Positions 35,158 to 44,079 of a stretch of DNA of 64,000 nt are shown piece by piece. Position 1 is the stretch's first letter. Each line of letters opens with the position of its first letter. Position numbers and translations under genes: made by a program. This DNA comes from Acidimicrobiales bacterium. GTDB taxonomy: Bacteria > Actinomycetota > Acidimicrobiia > Acidimicrobiales > JAVJTC01. Location: NCBI GenBank assembly GCA_040219085.1, contig JAVJTC010000029.1:1-64000 (forward strand), in the 5' to 3' direction. The notes beneath the pieces were generated by a model. It had not been told where the DNA came from. It did not search any database and saw nothing but the letters and a program-made list of their open reading frames with translations.

Positions 35158-36393
35158 TCAGGCCGGTACATCGGCCGCGGGGACGAGGACGTGCTCACCC
35201 GTCTCCTCATCGCGCTCGAACACCCATCCGAACAGATGGGCCAACGCCTCACGCCCTTCCTCCGGCCCGCTGGCGATCACCTCGTCGCCCGCTTCGAGAG
35301 CACGGCCGCCGCGTGGCCTGTAGGCGTACCGCTCACCGGCACGGATGGCGAGCACCGTGAAGCCCGGCTCGATGTTGAGGGCGAGCTCCGCCAGGGTCGC
35401 CCCCTCGGCGGTGGAGCCGACGCAGACCTCGACCATCATCACCACCTCGTCGGAGTCGCCCAGGGCGATCTCGAGGATCGGATGGATCTCCTCGCCCTCC
35501 GCGATGAGCCAGACCATCTGCTTGGCCTGATCACCGATGTCCTCGGCCGCATTGGCCAGGTGAAGCAGTCCCCGCAGGGGTGAAGGATCGATCGCCTCCG
35601 ATGCCGCCCGCAGGACCCATAGTTCGAGGCGGTCGTTCATCTGGTCGAGACGGCTCTCGAGGTGCTCGACCTCGGCGGCGAGACCCCGATCGCCGAGCAC
35701 GAGCGCCGAGTAGGCGAGCCCCACGGCCACCTCCGAGAGGTTCTTCATCTCGACGAGGACGTCGACGGCCCGATCCAGGTCGGACAGCCACGGGTCCTCG
35801 GGCGGTTCGGCGGGCTGCCACGGGTCCGCCGCGGCAAGCTCGCGGAGGCGCACGATCCCCTCCGGTGCGCCCCGTAGGAACAGGGCGTCTCCCGAGACGA
35901 GGATGACGTCGCCGTCGATGTCGGTGATCCAGTCACGGTCACGCTTCACGGCGACGATGCGCATGCCGGTCTGCACCGGCAACTCGAGCGCCGAGATAGG
36001 CATGTTGGCCATGTGCGAGCCTTCTCGCACGAGAACCCGGTGCGAGACCTCCTCTGCTCCGGAGAGATCGGCCACCAGTTCGGCGGGAATCCCGATCTCG
36101 TGCGTGACGATACGGGCGATGTCGACCGCGTCGTTGGCGATGCGCTCGACCGCGGAGACGACCTGCAGGACCGACGACATGCCGTCCGCGTCACGGGGAT
36201 GGCGCACCGCCATCACACAGATGGCGCGCATGTCGTGGACGAGCTCGTTCATGTCCTCCTCGAGCTCGCCGACCTCCTCGGCCATGTCGGGGTCGCCGAA
36301 GAAGAGCGCCGCGTAGGCGAGGTCCACCATCAGCTCCGAGCGGTCCTTCGCCTCGGAGAGCATCGTGCGGAGATTGCGTGGTCTGTCGTCCAT
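35158..36393 (-). CDS. Tandem PhoU-RCK_C (TrkA-C) regulatory protein
   Basis: 411 residues with the order PhoU-like helices (about 1-107), RCK_C/TrkA_C (about 125-190), PhoU-like helices (about 205-305), RCK_C (about 320-395). RCK_C segments read MRIVAVKRDRDWI..GDVILVSGD and FTVLAIRAGERYAYRPRGG. RCK_C domains bind ligands that gate ion transport; PhoU-like helices often pair with transporters. The ATG lies 20 bases after the stop of the MgtE-type gene with AGGGA upstream, so this is a two-gene operon and the protein probably gates that channel (inference). Confidence 0.85.
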   Translation of the reverse strand: MDDRPRNLRTMLSEAKDRSELMVDLAYAALFFGDPDMAEEVGELEEDMNELVHDMRAICVMAVRHPRDADGMSSVLQVVSAVERIANDAVDIARIVTHEIGIPAELVADLSGAEEVSHRVLVREGSHMANMPISALELPVQTGMRIVAVKRDRDWITDIDGDVILVSGDALFLRGAPEGIVRLRELAAADPWQPAEPPEDPWLSDLDRAVDVLVEMKNLSEVAVGLAYSALVLGDRGLAAEVEHLESRLDQMNDRLELWVLRAASEAIDPSPLRGLLHLANAAEDIGDQAKQMVWLIAEGEEIHPILEIALGDSDEVVMMVEVCVGSTAEGATLAELALNIEPGFTVLAIRAGERYAYRPRGGRALEAGDEVIASGPEEGREALAHLFGWVFERDEETGEHVLVPAADVPA

Positions 36394-36412
36394 CAGGTCC
36401 CTGTGAGGTTAG

Positions 36413-37660
36413 TCATGGCAGCACGTCGAAGGCTTCGAGCGCGAATACGAGCGTGAATGCACCGACGAGATCGAGAGTCGACGTCACCAGCGGGATCCCG
36501 TAAGTGTCGGGATCGAGGTTGAACCGGACCGCGAACATCGTCCCGTAGTAGGCGACCACCATCACGACGACGGTCGCGACGAGTCCGCCGACGAGAGTCA
36601 CCGCCAGGAGGTCGGCGAGGCCCGGCCCGCTGAGATCGGTGAGTTGCCCCGCGCCCGAGGACAACAACGCGACCAGCAGGTAGACGGGCAGGGCCAGAAG
36701 CAAGGTGGTCCGCAGATCCACCCGTGCACCGCGATCGGGGACGGCGCCCGCCCTGGTGAGGCCCAGGTGGAGTTTCGAGGAGAGCCGACTGGACAAGATC
36801 CCGCCCAGAGCGCCGGCCGCCGCCAGGTACCCGGGTAGCAGCACGAGCAGCACCGGCAGTGCGGCGAGATCCTCGCGCTGCTTCTCGACGGTCACCCCGG
36901 CGACCAGGTCCAGAACGATCGCCACCGCGAGAACGGGGATCGACTCACGCATGATCTGGTGGATCGACGGGCGACGCAGCCGGAGCGTGACGACCAGCCC
37001 GACGACGGTGATCGCACCGAGCAGCGCAGCCAAAGTGGGTGCGAGACCGCTGTGGTTCACCAGTGGCACGGCGACGAGCAGCGCCGGAAGGGTGATCGCG
37101 TCGCCAGCCGCGGTGACGAGCGGGGCCGTCACATTGTCGGGATTCCAGCCGAAACGAACCGAGCCCGCAGCCAGCCCCAGAGCGATGACGACGACGAACA
37201 GCGACGCAAGCAGACCCCCGACCACGCTGATGACGGCGAACTCGTCGATCGAGATCGAACTCTCGACGTTGAAACCGACTGCGGTGGCCTTGGCGAGGAT
37301 CGCGAGCACGAACGACAGCAGCAGCGTGAGGACCATCGACGCGATGACGTTCTCACCCACGACGGTTCCCGGGCGCAGCGAGAGCCGGTAGGTGCCGGCA
37401 TGGATCGCCGTGCCGAGTCGCGAACCGAGCGCACCGAAGATGTTGCCCCGCAACGCGATGGCGGCTGGGACCATCAACAGGAGTCCGGGGAGCTCCTCGA
37501 GTTCTCCGGTGCTCTGCCCGAGGACGACCCCGGCGACCACGGCGGTGACAGCCAGGAGCCCGAGCGCGACGAAGCTCTCCGTCGCCTCCGAACCGCCGAG
37601 GCGTTCGGAGAGACTGCGCGCCTCGGCGCGATCGTCGTCATGTCGTCGCAGTCGTGCCAT
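36413..37660 (-). CDS. MgtE/SLC41-type divalent cation transporter core
   Basis: 415 residues with two homologous membrane halves, each about five segments. Each half has the MgtE pore signature: PAAIALRGNIFGALGSRLGT and LLPGYLAAAGALGGILSSRL, plus PDNVTAPLVTAAGD and PDTYGIPLVTSTLD. The cytosolic N and CBS domains of MgtE are absent; the arrangement resembles SLC41. It likely moves Mg2+ or a related ion. ATG 37660 (MARLRRHDD) is chosen; a frame open to 37714 adds noncoding-like sequence. The next gene encodes a probable cytosolic gate. Confidence 0.88.
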   Translation of the reverse strand: MARLRRHDDDRAEARSLSERLGGSEATESFVALGLLAVTAVVAGVVLGQSTGELEELPGLLLMVPAAIALRGNIFGALGSRLGTAIHAGTYRLSLRPGTVVGENVIASMVLTLLLSFVLAILAKATAVGFNVESSISIDEFAVISVVGGLLASLFVVVIALGLAAGSVRFGWNPDNVTAPLVTAAGDAITLPALLVAVPLVNHSGLAPTLAALLGAITVVGLVVTLRLRRPSIHQIMRESIPVLAVAIVLDLVAGVTVEKQREDLAALPVLLVLLPGYLAAAGALGGILSSRLSSKLHLGLTRAGAVPDRGARVDLRTTLLLALPVYLLVALLSSGAGQLTDLSGPGLADLLAVTLVGGLVATVVVMVVAYYGTMFAVRFNLDPDTYGIPLVTSTLDLVGAFTLVFALEAFDVLP

Positions 37661-37721
37661 GGGGGATCGGCCGACCAGTGTGTCGCATCGGCCGCGCCGC
37701 CCCGCGCACGGCACCGCCTCC

Positions 37722-37727
37722 TACCCT
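37722..37727 (+). promoter_or_regulatory. -10 hexamer TACCCT for a leaderless start
   Basis: TACCCT lies 7 bases before the GTG at 37735. Confidence 0.45.
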
Positions 37728-37734
37728 CCCGGGG

Positions 37735-38319
37735 GTGAGGTCGATCCGTCCCGTCGTGGTCACATGCGCCGTGGTGATCATGATGGCGACCTCATGTGGG
37801 ACCTCAGGGCGCGAGCTGACCACACCGGACGGGACCGTGACGCCGGTTCCGACGGTCGGCGTCGTTGCGAACCTCGCGGACGGCCCCGGCGGGATGGCGA
37901 TCCGCGGGGTCGCCTTCCAACCCGGCGACGTCGTCGACCCGGGGCTTACCGGCGTCGACGGCGAGCCACCGGACATCGTGTGGACACACATTCCGGCCGG
38001 GACCGCCGAGTTGGCCCTCATCGCCCGCGACGCCGACGCCGCGCCTGATGAGCGGGTGCGCTGGGCGGTGGCGGGGCTGCCCCCGAGGAGCGCCGGCATT
38101 CGCACAGGAGCGCTCCCCGCCGGGGCGTTCGAGGTGGAGCGTCCGGATGGCGTCACCACCTGGGCGGGTGTGTCGACAACCGGCCACCGGGTGCAGTTCG
38201 TGTTGTGCGCCCTGCCGGGACCCGTACCGGCCGACATCGACGTGGCCGGGCTCCAGGACCGGTGCGACACGAACCCGATCGGTGTCGCCTCGGTCGCCGT
38301 CATCGTCGGTGGGAGCTGA
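37735..38319 (+). CDS. PEBP/YbhB-YbcL-like lipoprotein
   Basis: 194 residues. A signal peptide ends in a lipobox-like MMATSC. The mature part follows the phosphatidylethanolamine-binding protein pattern: PPDIVWTHIPAGTAELALIARDADA, then VRWAVAGLPPRSAGI, and VQFVLCALPG near the end. Bacterial members are of unclear function. The GTG start has TACCCT 7 bases upstream. The TGA lies in the stem of a strong hairpin. Confidence 0.78.
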   Translation: MRSIRPVVVTCAVVIMMATSCGTSGRELTTPDGTVTPVPTVGVVANLADGPGGMAIRGVAFQPGDVVDPGLTGVDGEPPDIVWTHIPAGTAELALIARDADAAPDERVRWAVAGLPPRSAGIRTGALPAGAFEVERPDGVTTWAGVSTTGHRVQFVLCALPGPVPADIDVAGLQDRCDTNPIGVASVAVIVGGS

Positions 38320-38360
38320 GCCTGGCCGCCGGCACCATCGGGTGCGGCGACCAGGCTCAG
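38316..38360. terminator. Bidirectional terminator hairpin
   Basis: CTGAGCCTGG (38316-38325) pairs perfectly with CCAGGCTCAG (38351-38360), and the inner arms are also nearly complementary. It separates the convergent PEBP-like and ABC solute-binding genes and includes the TGA of the former. Confidence 0.7.
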
Positions 38361-38373
38361 TCGACCAGGTGGC

Positions 38374-39729
38374 TCAGTACTCGATGCCGTACTCGCCGTC
38401 GAGTGCGTCCGAGTAGAACTCGAAGGGGTGCGCCGGCACGAGACCCTCGGAGTCCGGCGATGCGGTGAACGCCGCCGCGCACGGGCTGTGCTGGCTGTTG
38501 GTCCAGTCGATAGGACACGTCAGACCCTGGGGGTCGAACGTACCGTGAAGGGCATCGGTCAGCCCGGCGCGTGTGAGCTCGCCGGTCGCGTCGACCGCAC
38601 GGGTCGCCGCCTCTTCGAAGACCATCGCGGCGACCCAGCCCTGAGTGAAGATGATGTCCTTGAGGGCGTCGGTGTGACCGGCCAGCTCGGCACAGCGTGC
38701 CATCTCCGCGGACTGGGGGCTCTCGACGGTGGGCGGCAGGAACGAGTGGGCGCCGTAGACCTGGTCCACGACGTCAGCAGGACCTTCACTGAAGACCGTC
38801 GGGATGGCCACACCCTGATTGCCCACGACGGGGAGCTCGGTGAGACCCGCGTCGGACATGCCCTGGAGAGCGACGAGTGCCGAAGCCGCGGAACCGTGGA
38901 GGGTGACGTAGTTGACGCCCTCCTCGTCGACGAGCTGCTGCAGTTCGAGCATCTGGGCGGTCACCTCGGTGGCGCCCGGTGCCATGAAGAGCGCCTTCGT
39001 GTACGTACCGCCGCGCTCCTCGACCTCCTGTTGGATGTAGGCCTGATACTCCTGACCCGATGGCACCTCGAGGCTGATGCCTGCGACGACGGCGTCTTCC
39101 ACGCTGCCGAGGTCCGCGGCGATCTGCACCATCGCCATGTCGGCCATGTCGCCGTAGTGCGCAAGGGTGTTGAAGAATTGCGGGCTGGAGACCTGGATAT
39201 CGATGGTCTGCAGGATCCCGATCACCGGCAGGTTCAGCTCCTCGACCTGGGGTGTGAGCTGCGTCGCGATATGCGAGCCGTTGAGCCCGAAGAGGGCGAG
39301 CACGTGGTCGTCCCCGGTGAGCTTGGCGAAGTTCACCGTTGCGGCCTCAGCGGAATACTGGTCGTCCTCGGCCAGGTACTCGATCTGGCGGCCGAACAGG
39401 CCCCCACGCTCGTTGAGGCACGTGAAATAGGAATCGGTGCCGGAGTTCGCCGACACCTGTGACGACGCCGTCGGGCCGGTGAGATCGCCCATCCAACCGA
39501 CGGTGATCGTGTCATCGGTCACGCCCTCGTCGGGGTTGGACGGCACCTCCATCGCGCCGTCGTCGCCGCCGTCATCTGAGGCCGCACTGTCGTCGGACGC
39601 CCCACCGTCGTCGGACGCCCCACCGTCGTCACCGCCCGCCGACGTGTCGTCATCGTCACCACACGCTGCGGCGAGCATCGCCAACACCGCCAGCAACGCC
39701 AGCATCCTCAGGACTGATTTCTTCCTCAT
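38374..39729 (-). CDS. ABC transporter solute-binding protein (branched-chain amino acid type)
   Basis: A 451-residue type 1 periplasmic-binding-protein fold lipoprotein. The signal peptide ends at LAAACG; an Asp/Gly/Ser-rich linker of about 40 residues follows. The domain starts ITVGWMGDLTGPTASS and includes NERGGLFGRQIEYL, as in LivK/amide-type binding proteins. No permease or ATPase gene is adjacent, so its partners are elsewhere. GGGGGA precedes the ATG by 4-5 bases. TACAAT (minus, 39793-39798) is a probable -10. Confidence 0.9.
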   Translation of the reverse strand: MRKKSVLRMLALLAVLAMLAAACGDDDDTSAGGDDGGASDDGGASDDSAASDDGGDDGAMEVPSNPDEGVTDDTITVGWMGDLTGPTASSQVSANSGTDSYFTCLNERGGLFGRQIEYLAEDDQYSAEAATVNFAKLTGDDHVLALFGLNGSHIATQLTPQVEELNLPVIGILQTIDIQVSSPQFFNTLAHYGDMADMAMVQIAADLGSVEDAVVAGISLEVPSGQEYQAYIQQEVEERGGTYTKALFMAPGATEVTAQMLELQQLVDEEGVNYVTLHGSAASALVALQGMSDAGLTELPVVGNQGVAIPTVFSEGPADVVDQVYGAHSFLPPTVESPQSAEMARCAELAGHTDALKDIIFTQGWVAAMVFEEAATRAVDATGELTRAGLTDALHGTFDPQGLTCPIDWTNSQHSPCAAAFTASPDSEGLVPAHPFEFYSDALDGEYGIEY

Positions 39730-39792
39730 GGTTCCCCCTATGACAGCGCCGATCGCGTCGGTCTGTTCGATTCATACGACTAGATCCAGGTT

Positions 39793-39804
39793 ATTGTAGC
39801 GAAG
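39793..39804 (-). promoter_or_regulatory. Promoter-like motif ATTGTAGCGAAG
   Basis: On the minus strand this reads CTTCGCTACAAT; TACAAT is a good -10 for the solute-binding protein gene. The 11-base ATTGTAGCGAA recurs exactly at 45738. Confidence 0.45.
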
Positions 39805-39910
39805 GCTCGGGTTCGACGCCGTACGCAACGTCAGCGCCCCTTCCAGCCCGGAGAGCACCTCGAAGCGATCACCTGGTTCACCCTCGTCGAGCGCCCCGGT
39901 CGAGCGTTGC

Positions 39911-40777
39911 TCAGCCACCACAGTCGACCGAGACGGAGCCCTCGACAGGCGAGAAGTCCAACGCGTTCGACCACCCGCCGGAGATGCCGAATGACATCTG
40001 GTCGGCGGAGACCACGGCATCCGCGGCGGCAGGCGACGTGAGCGTGACGGCGTACTGGCGGATCTCGTCGCCGATGAACTGCACGAAGCCCGAACCCGTC
40101 GTCGGATCACCCAGTGTGAAGACCTCCAGTGTCACCGTTGGGCCACCGTCCTCGCCGAACGCCTCGAAGGAGTAGTCGGCGCCCTGGATCCGACATTCGC
40201 CCTGCGCGGTCTGGGTCTCGCCGTCGAAGGTGACGGTCGCGACCCCGGAGGACTCCACCGTCTCGGCGGCGTCCTGACGGTCGAAGGTCACGTCACGCAT
40301 GCTCTGCTGCAACTCGAAAGCCCCCCGAGCGGCGTCGAGGTCGATCACCCGGCCGGCACCGTCGACAGCAGAGAGGCGGAAACCTCCTTCGCCGAGGCCT
40401 GACGTGATGTCGTCGAGGACCTCGTAGCCGTTCGCGTCGAGCCAGCTCAACACGGCCCCGCGATATCCGTCGGGAGCGGTGTCGCCGTCGAGTCGACCGA
40501 GAATCGTCTGGACACCGTCCTCGTCCACTGCGAGCTGGATACTCAGCCCCTCGGGTAGGGGGAAGCCCTCGGGGACCCAGCCCGGCGTGTCGAGATTCTC
40601 CCCCATGGTCCCCTCACCGTCGTCGAAGCCGAAGGAGACGCCTCCGTCGTTCTCATCGATCTCGATGTCGCCGTCAGACAGTGATCCGACGAGTTGTTCC
40701 TCCGGAGAGCCACCGCCGCAGGATGCGGCAAGGAGTGCAAAAAGGACGAGCAGTGCACAGACAACGCGGTAGGGCAC
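39911..40777 (-). CDS. Hypothetical lipoprotein
   Basis: 288 residues. The signal peptide ends at LLAASC (Cys at about residue 20). The mature part is acidic with alternating strands (GWVPEGFPLPEGL, GECRIQGADYSFEAFGEDG). No domain recognised. The start is GTG 40777 with GAGGAG 7 bases upstream. Confidence 0.7.
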   Translation of the reverse strand: MPYRVVCALLVLFALLAASCGGGSPEEQLVGSLSDGDIEIDENDGGVSFGFDDGEGTMGENLDTPGWVPEGFPLPEGLSIQLAVDEDGVQTILGRLDGDTAPDGYRGAVLSWLDANGYEVLDDITSGLGEGGFRLSAVDGAGRVIDLDAARGAFELQQSMRDVTFDRQDAAETVESSGVATVTFDGETQTAQGECRIQGADYSFEAFGEDGGPTVTLEVFTLGDPTTGSGFVQFIGDEIRQYAVTLTSPAAADAVVSADQMSFGISGGWSNALDFSPVEGSVSVDCGG

Positions 40778-40854
40778 GAATTACTCCTCGGGGAAGGGGT
40801 TGCTGATCGTGATCCTTTCTATCCCGCTTCGACGATGTCGAATCCCGCCGGGGT

Positions 40855-41622
40855 TCAACGCCCCTTGTAGACCGGTGGACGCTTCTCGAAGAAGGCGGCA
40901 ACCGCCTCCTTGGAGTCCGCGGTGCCCGACATCACGTGCGTGAAGGACTGCTCCCGCTCGTAGCCGAGCTTCAGATCCATGTACTCGGTCTCGTTGAGAG
41001 CCTTCTTGGCGTAGCGCAGCGCGATCGGACTGTGCCGCGCGATCGCCGCGGCCCGTCGACGTGCCTCGTCCTCGAGTTCGTCGTCCGCCACGATCGCTGT
41101 GATGGCCCCGTAGGGCTCGAGTTGTGCGACCGGCACGGGTTCACCGCTGAAGAAGAGGCGGCGCACCACCATGTGGGGTGCGAGACGCGCCGCGTGACGC
41201 GCTCCTCCCATGACCCCGACGGTGATCTCCGGCAGACCGAACCGCGCCGTCTCGCTCGCGACGATGACGTCGGCCGACGCGGCGAGGCACAGTCCCGAGC
41301 CGATCGCCACGCCCCGCACCGCCGAGACGACCGGTACCGCGCAGTCGTACACCGCCCAGAACGCCTCGCGGACGTGCCACATCCGTTCCGGTGAGTTCTC
41401 GGGCGTCAACGTGGCGAACTCGTCGAGGTCGTTTCCGCCGCAGAAGTGCTTGCCCTCCCCGCGCAGGATCGCGACCACGACATCGCCGAAGTCGTCGATG
41501 TGGGCGAAGACCCGGTTGATCTCGTCGTACATCGGCTGGTTGATCGCGTTGACCGGCGGCCGGTTCAACACGACCTCGGCGATGCCGTCGTGAACGGTGA
41601 CCTTCACGTAGTCCAGATCCAT
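40855..41622 (-). CDS. Enoyl-CoA hydratase/isomerase (crotonase) family protein
   Basis: A 255-residue crotonase fold. VVLNRPPVNAIN, GKHFCGGNDLDEF (oxyanion loop) and GVAIGSGLCLAASADVIVASETARFGLPE are present. The second catalytic Glu (GLPE) is kept, but the first, normally in GGGCEL, is replaced in GSGLCL, so plain hydratase activity is uncertain; isomerase, hydrolase or other crotonase chemistry is possible. GGAGAGG precedes the ATG. It is divergent from the acyl-CoA ligase gene, 66 bases away. Confidence 0.85.
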   Translation of the reverse strand: MDLDYVKVTVHDGIAEVVLNRPPVNAINQPMYDEINRVFAHIDDFGDVVVAILRGEGKHFCGGNDLDEFATLTPENSPERMWHVREAFWAVYDCAVPVVSAVRGVAIGSGLCLAASADVIVASETARFGLPEITVGVMGGARHAARLAPHMVVRRLFFSGEPVPVAQLEPYGAITAIVADDELEDEARRRAAAIARHSPIALRYAKKALNETEYMDLKLGYEREQSFTHVMSGTADSKEAVAAFFEKRPPVYKGR

Positions 41623-41688
41623 CGTTGCCTCTCCAGTCGGAATCGTGTGCAACCATACGCCCTGATATCGACACGAAGGGAGTCTGTG

Positions 41689-43194
41689 GTGCGCGTCATC
41701 GACCTTCTCGAACGCAACGCAGTTCTCCATGCGAATCGCACCGCCGTCGCCGTGGTCGACGGCGCGTCGTTGACCTACCGAGCCCTCGCCGACAGGGTCC
41801 GTCGCGTGGCCGGGGCAATGGCGTCCCGGGGCGTGGGGCGCGGCGATCGTGTCGTGTTGATGGCCGACAACGGCCTCACCTACTTCGACGTCTATCTCGC
41901 TGTCGCACACCTCGGCGCCGCGGCGGTTCCCGTCAACACCCATCTCGCAGACCCCGAGATCGCCTACATCGTGGGCGACGCCGACCCGGTGCTCGCGATC
42001 GCCGATCACGACCACGCCGTAGCGCTCGGGCGCGCCGCCGACCCGACGCCGCTGATCGACACCTCCGGGCCGGAGTGGGCCGAAGCCCTCCGAGCACAAC
42101 CATGGGACGGCGATATCGCCCACGAGGACGACGTGGCACTGGTGATCTACACCAGCGGGACCACGGGACGGCCCAAGGGCGTGTGCCTCACCCAACGCGG
42201 CCTGACCTTCAACGGGCTGACGATGGCCGTCGTGCAGGAGTTCCGGACCACCGACGTGTTCCTCTCCTCCACGCCGCTGTATCACGCTGCCACCGGCACG
42301 AGGATCACTTCGATGATGGTCGACGGCCAGACCCACGTCGTACTCCCCCGCTTCGATGTCGAGGACTGCCTGCGTGCAGTCGAGACGCACGGGGTCACCA
42401 TCGCCGTGTGGGTCCCGGTGCAGCTACGTCGGATCCTCGACCATCCGGGACGCGCCGATCATGACCTCTCCAGCCTGCGCCTCATCGTCTACGGCGCCGC
42501 TCCGACGGAGACGCCGCTGATCGAACGGGCCCACCGCGACCTCGACGCCGGCCTCTACCAGGGGTACGGCCTCACCGAGGCCGTCACCAACCTCACGGCG
42601 TTCACCCCCGCCGACCACGACCATGCGATCGCACACGAACCGGGCCTGCTCGCCTCCTGTGGCCGTCCGGTTCCCGGCGTCGAGATGGAGATCCGTTCCG
42701 AGGCCGGCGAGACACTCCCTGCCGGCGATGTGGGCGAGATCTGCGTCCGCACCGAGAAGGTCATGGCCGGCTACCGCAACCGCCCCGACGCGACGGCAGA
42801 GGCGATCGTCGACGGATGGCTCCGCACGGGCGACCTCGGCCGGATGGACGAGGCTGGCTACGTGTTCATCGTCGGGCGGGCCAAGGACATGTTGATCTCG
42901 GGCGGTGTGAACGTCTACCCGAGCGAGATCGAGGCCGTACTCCACGAGCACCCCGCCGTCGGCGAGGCGGCCGTCGTCGGCGTTCCCGACGCGACCTGGG
43001 GGGAGGCACCGGTCGCGTTCATCGTGGGTGCGCCCGGCGCCCATCTCGTGCTGGACGACATCCACGAGCACTGCGCGTCGTACCTCGCCCGGCTCAAGGT
43101 TCCCCGCGAGATACACGTGGTCGACGACCTCCCGCGCACGGCCACCGGCAAGGTCCGCAAGGTCGAACTACGGGCGAGCCTCGCCGGCCACTGA
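41689..43194 (+). CDS. AMP-dependent acyl-CoA synthetase
   Basis: A 501-residue ANL-superfamily ligase that would activate a carboxylic acid to its CoA thioester. Motifs are YTSGTTGRPKGV (P-loop), GYGLTEAV, GWLRTGDLG and TATGKVRKVEL with the catalytic Lys. The length fits medium/long-chain or aromatic acid ligases. GTG 41689 is used; GTG 41686 is also possible, both behind AAGGGAG. Its TGA is part of a palindrome shared with the convergent dioxygenase stop. Confidence 0.92.
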   Translation: MRVIDLLERNAVLHANRTAVAVVDGASLTYRALADRVRRVAGAMASRGVGRGDRVVLMADNGLTYFDVYLAVAHLGAAAVPVNTHLADPEIAYIVGDADPVLAIADHDHAVALGRAADPTPLIDTSGPEWAEALRAQPWDGDIAHEDDVALVIYTSGTTGRPKGVCLTQRGLTFNGLTMAVVQEFRTTDVFLSSTPLYHAATGTRITSMMVDGQTHVVLPRFDVEDCLRAVETHGVTIAVWVPVQLRRILDHPGRADHDLSSLRLIVYGAAPTETPLIERAHRDLDAGLYQGYGLTEAVTNLTAFTPADHDHAIAHEPGLLASCGRPVPGVEMEIRSEAGETLPAGDVGEICVRTEKVMAGYRNRPDATAEAIVDGWLRTGDLGRMDEAGYVFIVGRAKDMLISGGVNVYPSEIEAVLHEHPAVGEAAVVGVPDATWGEAPVAFIVGAPGAHLVLDDIHEHCASYLARLKVPREIHVVDDLPRTATGKVRKVELRASLAGH

Positions 43195-43204
43195 CCCGGT
43201 CAGT
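43190..43204. terminator. 15-base palindrome over two convergent stop codons
   Basis: ACTGACC and GGTCAGT flank a single C. It includes the TGA of the ligase and the TGA (as TCA) of the dioxygenase gene. Confidence 0.35.
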
Positions 43205-44066
43205 CCCGCCCGATCGCGGCCCAGTCGACCAGGAACCGCTCGTCGTCGAAGGTGTCGTTCATCACCATTCCGGCGATGTTGTTGTCGGCATGGGGATGGG
43301 GACCACCGGTCCAGCGGGTATCCGCCGGAATGAAGATCATCGTCCAGCCCCGTCGTGGCGTGTCGGTCAGGTTCGGGCCGGCCCCGTGCAGGGTCAGCCC
43401 GTCGTGGACCGTGGCCTCGCCGGCGGCGAGGGGGACCGTGACGGGTTCGCCGACCAGGTCGCGGTCCTCGGGCCTCAGAGCGAAGTCCCAGGTGTGCTCG
43501 TCGCCCACGAGGTCGAAGCGTCCGAGCGGACCCAGCCGGTGCGAGCCGGGGACGAAGCGCATCGCTCCCATCTCGGCGGTCACGTCGGTGACGGCGAACC
43601 ACACGGACATGAAGCCGCGCCGGTCGATGGGGTTGTAGGGGAGATCCTGGTGCCAGACGGATTCACGGGTCCCCTCGGCAGCCGTGGGCTTCGTGAACGT
43701 CTTGTCCCAGAAGACGCGCACGTCGTCGGCGCCGAGTAGCGAACGCGCAACGATGGCGTAGAGGGCGACGATCCGTTGGAGCTCAGGCCACCGGAGACGC
43801 AGGTCGATGCGGTTGGACCACATCTTCGTCATCTTCGGATCCCGCTGGTACGCGAACCGGTCGTCGTCGTCACCGGTTACGTCGCCCATGAGCTTCGACG
43901 TCCCGGTCTCCTCCTCGATGGCGTAGATCTCGCGCACCCGCGCAACTTCGTCGTCGGAGAGCAGTCTCGGTAGCCGGATCCACCCCTCGCGCCGGAACCG
44001 GGAGACGACGTCGGCGGTCACCGCCGAGCGGACCGTGGCGAGCGCATCGGCAGTCGTGTCTGTCAT
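43200..44066 (-). CDS. Phytanoyl-CoA dioxygenase family protein
   Basis: A 288-residue Fe(II)/2-oxoglutarate dioxygenase. WHQDLPYNP supplies the HxD iron ligands, HGAGPN the distal His, and RGWTMIFIPA the Arg that binds 2-oxoglutarate. WFAVTDVTAEMGAMRFVPGSH is typical of PhyH. It could hydroxylate an acyl-CoA or small molecule. AGGAG precedes the ATG. It is the third gene of the AtuA operon, 13 bases after the small AtuA-like gene. Confidence 0.88.
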   Translation of the reverse strand: MTDTTADALATVRSAVTADVVSRFRREGWIRLPRLLSDDEVARVREIYAIEEETGTSKLMGDVTGDDDDRFAYQRDPKMTKMWSNRIDLRLRWPELQRIVALYAIVARSLLGADDVRVFWDKTFTKPTAAEGTRESVWHQDLPYNPIDRRGFMSVWFAVTDVTAEMGAMRFVPGSHRLGPLGRFDLVGDEHTWDFALRPEDRDLVGEPVTVPLAAGEATVHDGLTLHGAGPNLTDTPRRGWTMIFIPADTRWTGGPHPHADNNIAGMVMNDTFDDERFLVDWAAIGRD

Positions 44067-44079
44067 CGGTTGCTCCTGC

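Noticed and set aside
41623-42390. N-terminal extension of the crotonase frame to 511 codons
   Set aside because: The extra part is antisense to the acyl-CoA ligase; the ATG at 41622 has a ribosome binding site and fits family length.
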